Source: Glycocaulis sp050485565
GTDB lineage: Bacteria > Pseudomonadota > Alphaproteobacteria > Caulobacterales > Maricaulaceae
Direction: 5' to 3'
NCBI RefSeq assembly: GCF_050485565.1
Contig: NZ_JBJHBQ010000015.1
Span: 1-52,793 of the forward strand
Length of the DNA stretch: 52,793 bases
The notes under the pieces are model-generated. The model ran no database searches, was not told the DNA's origin, and saw only the letters and a program-made list of their open reading frames with translations. Position 1 is the stretch's first letter, and each line of letters begins with the position of its first letter. This document shows, in pieces, positions 17,828 through 26,822 of this stretch. The position numbers were made by a program, and so were the translations under genes.

Positions 17828-20800
17828 TGAGCGGCGCGCGCCCTTCCGGTTCCCCTGACACGCCCGCAGAGCAGGGACTGCCCGGCGCGGGCCTGATCCG
17901 CTGGCTTGCCGACAATCCGGTGGCGGCCAATCTGGTGATGATCCTGCTGCTGCTCAGCGGCGCGATCAGCGCGGCGACGATGCGCACCGAAGTGTTTCCC
18001 ACCTTCACCCCGCGCACCATCATCGTGTCGGTGCTCTATCCCGGCGCCACGCCTGAAGATGTGGAGCAATCGATCACCCGGCGTGTGGAAGAGGCCGTTA
18101 TCGGCCTTGATGGCGTGCGTGAGGTACGCGCCACGGCTGCTGAGAATGTCGGCACCATCACGATAGAAATCAGTGAGTTCGCCAATCCGCGCGTCGTCCG
18201 CGACGATGTGCAGACGGCGGTGGATTCGCTGGCCGGCTTTCCGCCTGCCGACGCCGAGCAGCCCCAGATACGCATCCCCCAGCCCACGACAAATGTGCTC
18301 ACCCTGGTGTTGACCGGCGCGGTGGACGAGGCGGCATTGCGCCGCGCAGCCGAGCAGGTGGAGCGCGATCTGCTGGGCGTGAGCGGCATCTCCACTGTGC
18401 GGCTGCGCGGGGTTCGCCCTTATGAGATTTCCATTGCGGTGTCCGAAGAGGCGCTGCGCGCTTATGGCCTCACCTTTGGAGAAGTGGCCCAGGCACTTCG
18501 CGCCGCGTCGATCGACCTGTCCGGCGGGCAGATACGTACCGGCGCGGGCGAGTTTCTGCTGCGCACCAATGCGCGCGCGGAAACCGGCGAGGCGTTTGAG
18601 GAGATTGTCTTGCGCGCGGAGGCCGACGGCTCGCGCATCCGTGTGCGTGATGTGGCAACCGTTACAGACGGATTTGCCGAAGACCCACTCATCAGCCTGT
18701 TCAATGGCCAGCCAGCCGCCCTTGTCGATGTGCAACTGCGTGGCAACGAGGACCTGCTGCGGGTCCGCGCCCGGGCCATGGCCTATGCCGATGAAGCGGT
18801 CCTGCCGCCGGGCATTTCCTTGAGCGTTGCCAGCGATCAGAGCCAGGTCTTCCGTGACCGCGTGTCGTTGCTGGCGCGCAACGCCATTCTGGGCTTCACC
18901 CTCGTCTTCCTGCTTCTGGTGCTGCTTCTGGATTTGCGTCTGGCGTTCTGGGTGGCGCTGGGCGTGCCGATTGCGTTTCTGGGCGGTTTCACCCTGTTTG
19001 GCGCAGCCGGGGTGACGCTCAACTTCATCACCACGTTCGGCCTCATCATCGTGCTGGGCATCGTGGTCGATGCGGCCATTGTGGTGGGCGAAAACACCGA
19101 CCGGGAACGCATGAAGGGCCGATCCAACAAGGAGGCGGCCATTGCCGGGGTGACCGGTGTTGCAGCGCCCGTGCTTGTTGGCGTGCTGACAACGGTCGCC
19201 GCTTTCGGGCCGCTTGTGTTCATCACCGGCACGTTTGGCGAGATCACCCGGCCCATCCCGATACTGGTCATTTCCATTCTGATTGCGTCGCTGATCGTTG
19301 CCTTTTTCGTCCTGCCGACCCAGCTGGCGGGCGGTTCCACCTGGTCTCGCGGCCCCATGCGGGCGATCCAGACCCGCGTGGACAGCGTCGTGGCCGGTTT
19401 TGCTGACAACGCCTTGCAAAGCTGGACGCAGTTCGCCGGGCGCATGCGCTATCTGGTTGCGGTGGCCGGTTTCTGCGTGCTGATCGCCTGCTTTACCCTG
19501 CTGGGCACCGGCACGGTCCGCTTTGTGTTCTTCCCCAATATCGAGGCCGATTCCATCACGGCCAGCCTTGCCCTGCCGACCGGCGCGCCTTTCGAGGCGA
19601 CGCGCGCTGCCGCCACCCGCATGCTGGATGAAGCCCAGGCCATGCAGGCTGAGTATGCGCAGCGCGGCGAGCCGGTATTTGAGTCCGTTTCGGCGGTCAT
19701 TGGCGGACGCACCAGCCTGTTTGGCGGGCCCGGCTCGGTCAGCTCCACCTCCCTTGCCTCCCATCTTGCCCAGATCGAGATACGCCTCACCCCGTCCTCT
19801 CAGCGCCGCCAGTCATCAACCCAGCTGGAGCGTGAATGGCGCCAGCGCATCGGCCAGCTGGCGGGGGTGGAGCGCCTCACTTTCACCGCCTCTGCCGGTC
19901 CGCAGAACCCCGATATCGCCTACCAGCTCTCCCATCCGGACACTGATGAGCTGGAGCGGGCCGTGAACCAGCTGGTGGCGGGCCTGCGCGATATCGATGC
20001 CTTGAGCGGTATCGATAGCGGGTATGAGCTGGGCAAGCGCCAGCTCGATTTCGCCCTCAGCCCGGCGGGCGACGCGGCAGGCTTGCGCGCATCCGACATT
20101 GCCCGTCAGGCGCGTCAGGCTTTCTTTGGCGAGGAAATACAGCGCATACAGCGCGGCAGCGAGGAAGTGCGCGTTTTCGTGCGCTATCCGCAAGCTGAAC
20201 GCACCAGCCTTGATGATCTCGGCCAGTTCCGGGTGCGCGCCAGTGATGGCACCGCCATCCCGTTAAGCGTTGCCGCCAGCATGACCGAGACACGCTCGCT
20301 GACCTCGATCAATTCGGTCGATGGCCGCCGTGTCATCGAGGTGACGGCGGATGTGGACCGCTCCATCCTCACGCCTGATGACGCCCGCGCCATCGTCGAA
20401 AACCGCCTTCTGGCAGACCTTGTCTCGCAGTTCCCCCAATTGCGCTGGGAGCTCTCCGGTGCGGGTCGCGACCAGGCCGAGGATTTTGCCTCCATCGGGC
20501 AGGGCTTCCTGTTTGCCGTCATCATCATGTACGCCCTGCTGGCCACCCAGCTGGGCAGCTATGTGCAGCCGCTGGTCATCCTGATCGCCATCCCCTTTGG
20601 CGTAGGCGGGGCGATTTTCGGCCATTTCCTGATGGGCTATGATGTCTCCTTCCCGTCGCTCTTCGGCATGGTCGCGCTTTCAGGCGTGGTGGTGAACGCC
20701 TCCATCGTGCTGATGGACCGCTATAATCTCAATGTCAGGCGCGGATATGCGCCTGCCGACGCGATCTCGGAGGCGACGGCAAGGCGCTTCCGGCCCATCC

Positions 20801-21021
20801 TCATCACCACGCTGACCACCGCTTTTGGCCTCCTCCCCATCATGCTGGAGACCAGCCCGCAGGCGCAATTCCTGGTGCCGATGACCATTTCGCTGGGTAT
20901 CGGCCTGTTGTTTGCCTCGGCGCTTATCCTGCTGCTTTTGCCCGCCTATGTGCTGATCGTGGAGGATTTGCGCGGGGTGAAAGTGCGTGAGGTCCAGCCC
21001 CAGGCCGAACCGGCAGAGTGA
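17827..21021 (+). CDS. RND efflux permease (HAE1-like, second pump)
   Basis: A 1064-residue RND transporter. First helix (NLVMILLLLSGAISAATM) near 35-52, periplasmic entry RTIIVSVLYPGATPEDVEQ, TM4 motif GIVVDAAIVV at 411-420 with the proton-relay Asp D415, and the usual twelve-helix duplication. It differs clearly from the 5536-8649 permease in sequence and lacks the QLEDPDF motif. Translation most likely starts at TTG 17827, overlapping the adaptor stop as TTGA with GGGAG close by; no ATG exists before the first helix. Substrate unknown. Neighbourhood with tamAB may hint at envelope-lipid rather than drug efflux, which is speculative. Confidence 0.9.
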   Translation: MSGARPSGSPDTPAEQGLPGAGLIRWLADNPVAANLVMILLLLSGAISAATMRTEVFPTFTPRTIIVSVLYPGATPEDVEQSITRRVEEAVIGLDGVREVRATAAENVGTITIEISEFANPRVVRDDVQTAVDSLAGFPPADAEQPQIRIPQPTTNVLTLVLTGAVDEAALRRAAEQVERDLLGVSGISTVRLRGVRPYEISIAVSEEALRAYGLTFGEVAQALRAASIDLSGGQIRTGAGEFLLRTNARAETGEAFEEIVLRAEADGSRIRVRDVATVTDGFAEDPLISLFNGQPAALVDVQLRGNEDLLRVRARAMAYADEAVLPPGISLSVASDQSQVFRDRVSLLARNAILGFTLVFLLLVLLLDLRLAFWVALGVPIAFLGGFTLFGAAGVTLNFITTFGLIIVLGIVVDAAIVVGENTDRERMKGRSNKEAAIAGVTGVAAPVLVGVLTTVAAFGPLVFITGTFGEITRPIPILVISILIASLIVAFFVLPTQLAGGSTWSRGPMRAIQTRVDSVVAGFADNALQSWTQFAGRMRYLVAVAGFCVLIACFTLLGTGTVRFVFFPNIEADSITASLALPTGAPFEATRAAATRMLDEAQAMQAEYAQRGEPVFESVSAVIGGRTSLFGGPGSVSSTSLASHLAQIEIRLTPSSQRRQSSTQLEREWRQRIGQLAGVERLTFTASAGPQNPDIAYQLSHPDTDELERAVNQLVAGLRDIDALSGIDSGYELGKRQLDFALSPAGDAAGLRASDIARQARQAFFGEEIQRIQRGSEEVRVFVRYPQAERTSLDDLGQFRVRASDGTAIPLSVAASMTETRSLTSINSVDGRRVIEVTADVDRSILTPDDARAIVENRLLADLVSQFPQLRWELSGAGRDQAEDFASIGQGFLFAVIIMYALLATQLGSYVQPLVILIAIPFGVGGAIFGHFLMGYDVSFPSLFGMVALSGVVVNASIVLMDRYNLNVRRGYAPADAISEATARRFRPILITTLTTAFGLLPIMLETSPQAQFLVPMTISLGIGLLFASALILLLLPAYVLIVEDLRGVKVREVQPQAEPAE

Positions 21022-21078
21022 CGCGCCGCACACCGCCCGGCTTGACCCATGGCGTGTGGAGGCTCACTTATCCCGGCC

Positions 21079-22413
21079 ATGAGCGCCCAGGGCCCCGATA
21101 ACGCGATGCTTGAGCCTGCCGATCCGGCAGCACCCGCCCGTGAGGGCGGAGCCGAAGGCGTGGAAATCGTCACCTTTGGCTGCCGCCTGAACGCGTGGGA
21201 AAGCGAGGTCATGCGCGATCATGCGCGCGATGCGGGGCTTTCCGGCGCGATCATCATCAATACCTGCGCGGTGACGAACGAGGCGGTGCGTCAGGCCCGC
21301 CAGACCATACGCCGCATGAAGCGCGATAACCCGTCCGCGCAAATGATAGTCACGGGCTGTGCCGCCCAGATAGACCCGAAGCGCTTTGCCGCCATGCCCG
21401 AAGTCGACCGGGTCATCGGCAATGCGGAGAAGCTCAAAAGCGATACCTTCCGTGCGCACGCCATCTCCGGCGGCGAGACCGTCTCGGTCGGTGACATCAT
21501 GGCGGTAAAGGACATCGCCGGGCATCTGGTGGACGGGCTGGAGGGCCGCGCGCGCGCCTATGTGCAGGTGCAGACAGGCTGCGATCATCGCTGCACCTTT
21601 TGCATCATCCCGTACGGGCGCGGCAATGCGCGCTCCGCCCCTGTGGGCGATGTGGTCGATCAGGTGCGCCGCCTTGTCGAGACCGGGCATACCGAAGTCG
21701 TGCTTACCGGCGTCGACATGACCAGCTGGGGCAATGATCTGCCCGGCACGCCAAAGCTCGGACGCCTCGTAAAGGCGGTGCTCAAACTGGTGCCGGACCT
21801 CAAACGCCTGCGCCTTTCCTCCATCGATGCCATCGAGATTGATGATGATCTGATGGACGTGATCGCCAGCGAGGAGCGCTTCTGCCCCTATCTGCATCTC
21901 TCGCTTCAGGCAGGCGACGACATGATCCTGAAACGCATGAAGCGCCGCCATTTGCGCAGCGATGCCATCGCGCTGACCGACAGGCTCAAAGCCCTGCGCC
22001 CCGATATCGCCTTCGGGGCGGACCTGATTGCCGGTTTCCCGACCGAGACCGATGCCATGTTTGAAAACTCGCTGCGCCTCGTTGATGAGTGCCAGCTGGC
22101 CTATCTGCACGTCTTTCCCTATTCGCCGCGCCCCGGCACGCCCGCTGCGCGCATGCCGCAGGTGGATGGCAATATCATCAAGGAGCGCGCGCGCACCCTG
22201 CGCGAAAAGGGCGAGGCCGCGCTTGCCGCGCATCTTGCCGGCATGGTGGGCACGCAAGAGGTGTTGCTGGTGGAGAAAGACGGCCTGGCGCGCGCCGCCA
22301 ATTTCGCGCCCGCCCGCATGGACAGCCCCGCCCGGCCCGGCGCGCTGGTGCGGGCGCGCATTACCGGCCATGACACCACCCATCTCATCGCAGAACCGCT
22401 GGAGGCGGCATGA
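21079..22413 (+). CDS. mtaB: MtaB, tRNA ms2t6A37 methylthiotransferase
   Basis: A radical-SAM methylthiotransferase that turns t6A37 into ms2t6A37 in tRNAs reading ANN codons. UPF0004 cysteines are seen in FGCRLN (C35), NTCAVT (C62) and VTGCAAQ (C94). The radical-SAM triad is in GCDHRCTFC (C168, C172, C175), then PYGRGNARS. The TRAM domain is short. FGCRLN distinguishes MtaB from MiaB (YGCQMN), and MiaB is present separately at 39564. The start is uncertain: 21049 and 21079 are both ATG and neither has a good ribosome-binding site. It overlaps ftsY by four bases. Confidence 0.93.
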   Translation: MSAQGPDNAMLEPADPAAPAREGGAEGVEIVTFGCRLNAWESEVMRDHARDAGLSGAIIINTCAVTNEAVRQARQTIRRMKRDNPSAQMIVTGCAAQIDPKRFAAMPEVDRVIGNAEKLKSDTFRAHAISGGETVSVGDIMAVKDIAGHLVDGLEGRARAYVQVQTGCDHRCTFCIIPYGRGNARSAPVGDVVDQVRRLVETGHTEVVLTGVDMTSWGNDLPGTPKLGRLVKAVLKLVPDLKRLRLSSIDAIEIDDDLMDVIASEERFCPYLHLSLQAGDDMILKRMKRRHLRSDAIALTDRLKALRPDIAFGADLIAGFPTETDAMFENSLRLVDECQLAYLHVFPYSPRPGTPAARMPQVDGNIIKERARTLREKGEAALAAHLAGMVGTQEVLLVEKDGLARAANFAPARMDSPARPGALVRARITGHDTTHLIAEPLEAA

Positions 22414-23558
22414 ACTGGTTCGGCTTTGGCAAGAAAAAGAACAAGCCGGAGGCGGAAACACCGCCCGAGACCGCGCCGGAGCAGTCTGATGCGCCAGCCC
22501 CGGCTCCGGTAGAGGAGACGCCTGCGCCTGTTGCCGGTCCGGTTCAGGGCGATGCCATCACGCCCGTGCCCGATCCTGCCTTGGAGCCGGAGCCAGAGCC
22601 GGAGCCAGCACCCGAACCCGAAGCCCCGCCCGCCGCGCCTGTTCCGGCAAAGCCTGAAGGCTTCTTCAAGCGGCTCTCATCGGGTCTCTCCAAGTCCTCC
22701 GCCCAGCTGTCTGGCGTGTTTACCAAGCGCAAGCTGGACAGCGAGGCGCTCGACGAGTTGGAGGAATTGCTGATCGCGGCTGATCTCGGCGCAGCGACAG
22801 CGGCCAAGGTGATCGACCGGCTGGCAAAGGACCGCTTCGACAAGGACGTCACCGACACCGAAATCCGCGAGGCGCTGGCTGATGTCATCACCGAGACGCT
22901 GGAACCCTTTCAGGCACCGCTCGATATTTCCGGCCCGGCCCCGCAAGTGCTGCTGTTCGTCGGTGTCAACGGCTCCGGCAAGACAACGACGCTTGGCAAG
23001 CTGGCGGCGAAGATGACGCGCGAGGGCGCGAATATCATCACCGCAGCCGGTGACACGTTCCGCGCGGCGGCTGTGGAGCAGCTGGAAGTCTGGTCAAAGC
23101 GCGCGGGCGCACAATTTCTCTCCCGGCCCCACGGCGCTGACGCGGCGGGTCTTGCCTATGATGCCGTGCAGGAGGGCAGGCGTCTGGGTAGCGACGCTGT
23201 CCTCATCGACACGGCAGGGCGCCTGCAGAACAAGGCCGAGCTGATGGAGGAACTGCGCAAGATATTGCGTGTGATCGCCAAGGTGGACGAGGCCGCCCCC
23301 CATCATGTCGTGCTGGTGCTGGACGGCACGGTCGGCTCCAACGCCATCTCGCAGGCCGAAGCCTTCATGGAAGCGGCACACGTCACCGGCATTGTGATGA
23401 CCAAGCTCGATGGTACCGCGAAAGGCGGCGCGCTGGTGCAGGTGGCCGAGAAGTTTGCCCTGCCCATCCATTTCATCGGTGTCGGCGAGGGCGAGGATGA
23501 TCTCCAGCCCTTCATTGCGCGTGATTTCGCGCGGGCGCTGTCAGGACTTGACGCCTGA
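22410..23558 (+). CDS. ftsY: FtsY, signal recognition particle receptor
   Basis: A 382-residue SRP GTPase that docks SRP-ribosome complexes at the membrane. GTP-binding motifs: GVNGSGKT (185-192), DTFRAAA (216-222), DTAGR (267-271), TKLDGTAKGG (331-340). An NG domain follows an acidic A region of about 80 residues dominated by Pro-Glu repeats (EPEPEPEPAPEPEAPP), longer on Pro/Glu than many relatives. The loop usually read as LDATTGQNA is LDGTVGSNA here. The ATGA overlap with mtaB and the TGATG overlap with the next gene mark an operon. Confidence 0.96.
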   Translation: MNWFGFGKKKNKPEAETPPETAPEQSDAPAPAPVEETPAPVAGPVQGDAITPVPDPALEPEPEPEPAPEPEAPPAAPVPAKPEGFFKRLSSGLSKSSAQLSGVFTKRKLDSEALDELEELLIAADLGAATAAKVIDRLAKDRFDKDVTDTEIREALADVITETLEPFQAPLDISGPAPQVLLFVGVNGSGKTTTLGKLAAKMTREGANIITAAGDTFRAAAVEQLEVWSKRAGAQFLSRPHGADAAGLAYDAVQEGRRLGSDAVLIDTAGRLQNKAELMEELRKILRVIAKVDEAAPHHVVLVLDGTVGSNAISQAEAFMEAAHVTGIVMTKLDGTAKGGALVQVAEKFALPIHFIGVGEGEDDLQPFIARDFARALSGLDA

Positions 23559-24403
23559 TGGACGTAACAGCGCTGGCCGCGCTTGCCATGATCGGTTCGG
23601 CCATGGCCCATTCGATGATGACGCTGTTCACCAAGCAGGCAAAGGACACGCTGGTCTTTCGCGCGGTGACCATGGTGCTGTGCGTGCCGGTCTGCCTGCC
23701 ACTGGCGATCATCCTGCCCTTCCCTGAGTGGGAGGTGTGGCGCTTCCTGCTGCTGGGCGCAGCGATTATCTGGGCGTTCAACATGTTCCTCATCGCCGCC
23801 TTCCAGCGCGGCGAGATGAATCTGGTCTATCCGGTGATGCGCGGCGCTGCGCCCGCCATGGCCGGGCTCTTCGCCTTTGTCTTCCTCGATGAGACGCTGA
23901 GCCTGATCGCCATTATCGGCCTTGCTACGGCGTCTGGCGCCATCGTCGCTTTTGCCTGGCCGGAGAAGAATGGCGTGCCCAAGGCGGCGGCTCTGGGCTT
24001 TGCACTGTCGGCGGCCGTGATGACGGCGGGCTATACGGTGGTGGATGCGTCGGGCGTGCGCGCCGCTGGTGACCCGATCGTCTATGCGGTCTGGTTTTTC
24101 CTGCTCTCGGCGGTGACGATGTCGGTCACGGCGATTGCCCGGCGCGGGCGCCGCATCGTGACAGCGGCGCTGCAGGAGCTTCCTGGCTCGGCCAAGAGCA
24201 CGGTCTTCAACCTCGCCACCTACACGCTCGCGCTCTACGCCTATTCGATCGCGCCCGTGGCACCGATGGCGGCGCTTCGCGAAACCTCCATCGTGTTCGG
24301 CGCGATCCTTGCCGCCCTCGTGCTGAAAGAGCCCTTCGGCCTGCGCAGGGGCGTGCTGGCGCTGATCCTGGCAGGCGGTCTGGCACTCCTGCAGCTGGGC
24401 TAG
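23558..24403 (+). CDS. EamA/DMT-family permease
   Basis: A 281-residue protein with about ten hydrophobic segments arranged as two EamA-like halves. Signatures include AFQRGEMNLVYPVMRGAAP near residue 84 and APVAPMAALRETSIVFGAIL near 228. DMT permeases export metabolites or amino acids; substrate unknown. Its ATG overlaps the ftsY stop by one base, so it is co-translated. Confidence 0.88.
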   Translation: MDVTALAALAMIGSAMAHSMMTLFTKQAKDTLVFRAVTMVLCVPVCLPLAIILPFPEWEVWRFLLLGAAIIWAFNMFLIAAFQRGEMNLVYPVMRGAAPAMAGLFAFVFLDETLSLIAIIGLATASGAIVAFAWPEKNGVPKAAALGFALSAAVMTAGYTVVDASGVRAAGDPIVYAVWFFLLSAVTMSVTAIARRGRRIVTAALQELPGSAKSTVFNLATYTLALYAYSIAPVAPMAALRETSIVFGAILAALVLKEPFGLRRGVLALILAGGLALLQLG

Positions 24404-24485
24404 CTACCAATCCGGCTGGCCAAGGCTTGCGTAATCAGGCAAGGCTCTCACCCGTCACACTAGCGCTGAACAGGAACGCCCCGCC

Positions 24486-25226
24486 ATGAGCACGAACGGC
24501 AAGACAATCGGACAGGGAGCAAGGCTGCTGGTTGATGTCGGCCCGGCCGCGGTCTTCATGATCAGCTATAATATCGCCAACCGGGTGCTGGATGAGGGCG
24601 CGATCTACTGGTCGACCGGGCTGTTCATGGCCGCGACCGCGATTGCGCTCGCCTATGCGGCGATCTCCCAGAAGCGTTTCCCGCCGATGCTGGTGGTCAC
24701 CTTCGTGATCGTCACGCTCTTTGGTGCGATGACGATCTACCTGCAGGACCCGATCTTCATCTTCATCAAGCCGACCATCATCAACCTGCTGTTTGCGTTC
24801 ACGATCCTGTTCAGCTTTGCTTTCGGCTTCAATGTGTGGAAAGCGCTGTTCTCGTCCGTGTTCGAGATGCCTGAGCGCATCTGGACCATTCTGGCGATCC
24901 GCTGGGCGCTGTTTTTCATCTTCCTGGCGGCTGTCAACGAAGTGCTGTGGCGCCACATCACCGACAGCGTGGTGGTGGACTCCGCGCGCATGTTCGACTG
25001 GCTGGAGCTGTCGGAAGCCTTCTGGGTCAATTTCCGCCTTCTGGGCACCTATCCGATCTTCGCGGTCTTCGTGGCCCTCAACATCCCGATCACGCTGAAA
25101 TGGGCGCGCGCACCCGGCGAGGGTGAGGATGAAGGTGATGCTGACGAGGCGTCCGGCGAGGTATCTGGCGAGGCTGATGACAGCCCTGACGCGGGCGCAG
25201 ACGCCGAGCCCCGCCCGGCGCAGTAG
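24486..25226 (+). CDS. yciB: YciB/IspZ inner-membrane septation protein
   Basis: A 246-residue protein with five to six membrane spans of the YciB (IspZ) family, which influences cell-envelope synthesis and septation. Typical blocks: LLVDVGPAAVFMISYNIAN (14-32), QKRFPPMLVVTF, QDPIFIFIKPTIINLLFA, and NEVLWRHITDSVVVD. The C-terminal 40 residues form an acidic Glu/Asp/Ala tail (from about 208) not found in short YciB proteins. It follows ftsY and the DMT gene, a linkage common in alphaproteobacteria. AACAGGAA lies before the ATG. Confidence 0.92.
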   Translation: MSTNGKTIGQGARLLVDVGPAAVFMISYNIANRVLDEGAIYWSTGLFMAATAIALAYAAISQKRFPPMLVVTFVIVTLFGAMTIYLQDPIFIFIKPTIINLLFAFTILFSFAFGFNVWKALFSSVFEMPERIWTILAIRWALFFIFLAAVNEVLWRHITDSVVVDSARMFDWLELSEAFWVNFRLLGTYPIFAVFVALNIPITLKWARAPGEGEDEGDADEASGEVSGEADDSPDAGADAEPRPAQ

Positions 25227-25277
25227 CGGTTGCGCAATCGCGCTGGCGCAACTGCATGGATTGCCTAGACTGGCTCC

Positions 25278-26021
25278 ATGCGGGCGGCACGGGATCGGCA
25301 GTGGAGGCGCAGTCTGGCGAGCTATCAGCCGCCGGTCAGCTGGTCGCTTCTGCTGGCCCTGCTGCTTCTGGTCTTCGTCTTTCGCCTTCTGCACATTTTC
25401 ACCGTCGCGAGCTATCAGTGCGCCTACACAGCGGCGATCTGGCTCTATGCCCTGCCGGGCCGGCTGGCGCTGATTGATCTCTTCCTTATCGCGTTCTGGG
25501 CGATGGCCTGCCTCTGGTTCGTCAATCTGGTGCGCACGCGCCGCGCACGTAGCCGCTGGGGCCTGCGCGTGTTCGAGGCCCTGCTGATCGCCCTCTCCCT
25601 GCATGCCGTGCATCATTGGGACAGCCTGCTGCGCCCTTACGGTTTCAGCGCCCAGTTCAGCCCGGTGGTCCAGAACGCCCTTGGGCTAACGCCCTTCTTC
25701 TTTTCTGAATACGTTTGGCTGGAAGTGGGGCGGGATGATGATCCGCTCGACCTCGATCCGGACCATCTGATTCTGAAATATGGCGAAGCCCCTCAGAATC
25801 ATGGGTGGCGCAGAGGTTTCAGCATTTTCGGCAGTGACGCATGCGTATGCTGGTCGCCCGAACAGAGGCGCGACGTTCTTGATCTCGACGAACTTTACTG
25901 GGGAGTTTCGTCAGGCAGACTGACCGAGGAGGAAGCCACTGCCCTCCGTTGGGAGATCGACAAGCCCGTCGAACCCGAATGGTGTCCAGCTATCATCCAG
26001 CTCTCCCGCCAACGCTCTTGA
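25278..26021 (+). CDS. Hypothetical membrane protein with hydrophilic C-terminal domain
   Basis: 247 residues, not recognised. Three hydrophobic helices (about 22-44, 63-85, 96-113) are followed by a soluble C-terminal half rich in acidic and aromatic residues, containing DACVCW and EWCPAI cysteines and an EELYW-like helix region (DVLDLDELYWGVSSGRL). A short helix LGLTPFFFSEYVWLEV may lie at the membrane surface. It starts 51 bases after yciB on the same strand and may be its operon tail. Cysteine spacing does not match a metal motif I can name. Confidence 0.7.
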   Translation: MRAARDRQWRRSLASYQPPVSWSLLLALLLLVFVFRLLHIFTVASYQCAYTAAIWLYALPGRLALIDLFLIAFWAMACLWFVNLVRTRRARSRWGLRVFEALLIALSLHAVHHWDSLLRPYGFSAQFSPVVQNALGLTPFFFSEYVWLEVGRDDDPLDLDPDHLILKYGEAPQNHGWRRGFSIFGSDACVCWSPEQRRDVLDLDELYWGVSSGRLTEEEATALRWEIDKPVEPEWCPAIIQLSRQRS

Positions 26022-26078
26022 CTATGGTCACGGTGAGTTGATTGTGCAGGTGCGAGCTTCGCGCATTACAGTTAGTTC

Positions 26079-26810
26079 ATGATGATGATCCCAGCTCTTC
26101 TCGCTTTCGCGCTCACCGATGCCTGCGCCAGCTATCCTGCCGGTATTGGCGAAGCGCCCAATCCGGATCATACCGAGGACACGCCGGTCGTGGTGGAGCT
26201 GTTTACCAGCCAGGGCTGTCCTCCGTGTGTGGAGGCCAATCGCCGTTTTGGTGAGCTGGCCGCGCGTGACGGTGTCATCGCGCTCTCCTATGGCGTGGAT
26301 TACTGGGACATGTTCGGCTGGGAAGACCAGTTCGCCCAGCCTGCCTTTGCTGACCGCCAGAAGGATTATATCCGGGTGGGCGAGGCGAACCGCGTCTTCA
26401 CGCCCCATTTTGTCATCAATGGCGGGCCGGAGCGTCTGCGCTTCGCCCGCGATGATGTGCCGGGCCGGGTTGCCAGGACGATGCCGCTGAATGGCGATAT
26501 CGCCCTGTCGCGCCTGTCCGGTGAGCGGCTTCGTCTGGAGCTTGATGGCCCGGCGCGCGAAAACCCGGCTGCGGTATGGGCCGTCACCTACCGCCCCGGC
26601 CTGATCGTGGTGCCTATCGATGGCGGGCGCAATGCCGGGGCCGAGATGGAGCACCATAATACGGTGGCCGCGCTGGAGCGCCTCGATGACTGGCATGGCG
26701 GGCGCTACGCGCTGGAATTTGCCGGTCCGGCAGAGGATTTCGGTCTCGCCGTGCTGGTGCAGGATGGCCCGGGCGGCCGGCTGGTCGCGGCGTCACGATT
26801 GCGCGACTAG
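26079..26810 (+). CDS. DUF1223 secreted thioredoxin-fold protein
   Basis: A 243-residue exported protein. After a short hydrophobic leader (MIPALLAFALTDACA) it has VVVELFTSQGCPPCVEANR with a CPPC redox pair (C47, C50), then SYGVDYWDMFGWEDQFAQP and a TPHFVINGG segment, the DUF1223 hallmarks. The family has a thioredoxin-like core, but no substrate is established. Three ATG codons in a row (26079, 26082, 26085) leave the exact start open. It is convergent with the next gene with only 12 bases between stops. Confidence 0.87.
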   Translation: MMMIPALLAFALTDACASYPAGIGEAPNPDHTEDTPVVVELFTSQGCPPCVEANRRFGELAARDGVIALSYGVDYWDMFGWEDQFAQPAFADRQKDYIRVGEANRVFTPHFVINGGPERLRFARDDVPGRVARTMPLNGDIALSRLSGERLRLELDGPARENPAAVWAVTYRPGLIVVPIDGGRNAGAEMEHHNTVAALERLDDWHGGRYALEFAGPAEDFGLAVLVQDGPGGRLVAASRLRD

Positions 26811-26822
26811 GACCTGCGGCTA

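Noticed and set aside
17341..19764. 807-codon minus-strand open frame across the second RND pump
   Set aside because: It is a long shadow frame typical of GC-rich DNA. The plus strand encodes unmistakable adaptor and permease proteins.
21064..22461. 465-codon minus-strand frame over mtaB
   Set aside because: The plus strand carries all conserved cysteines of MtaB; the opposite translation has no recognisable domain.
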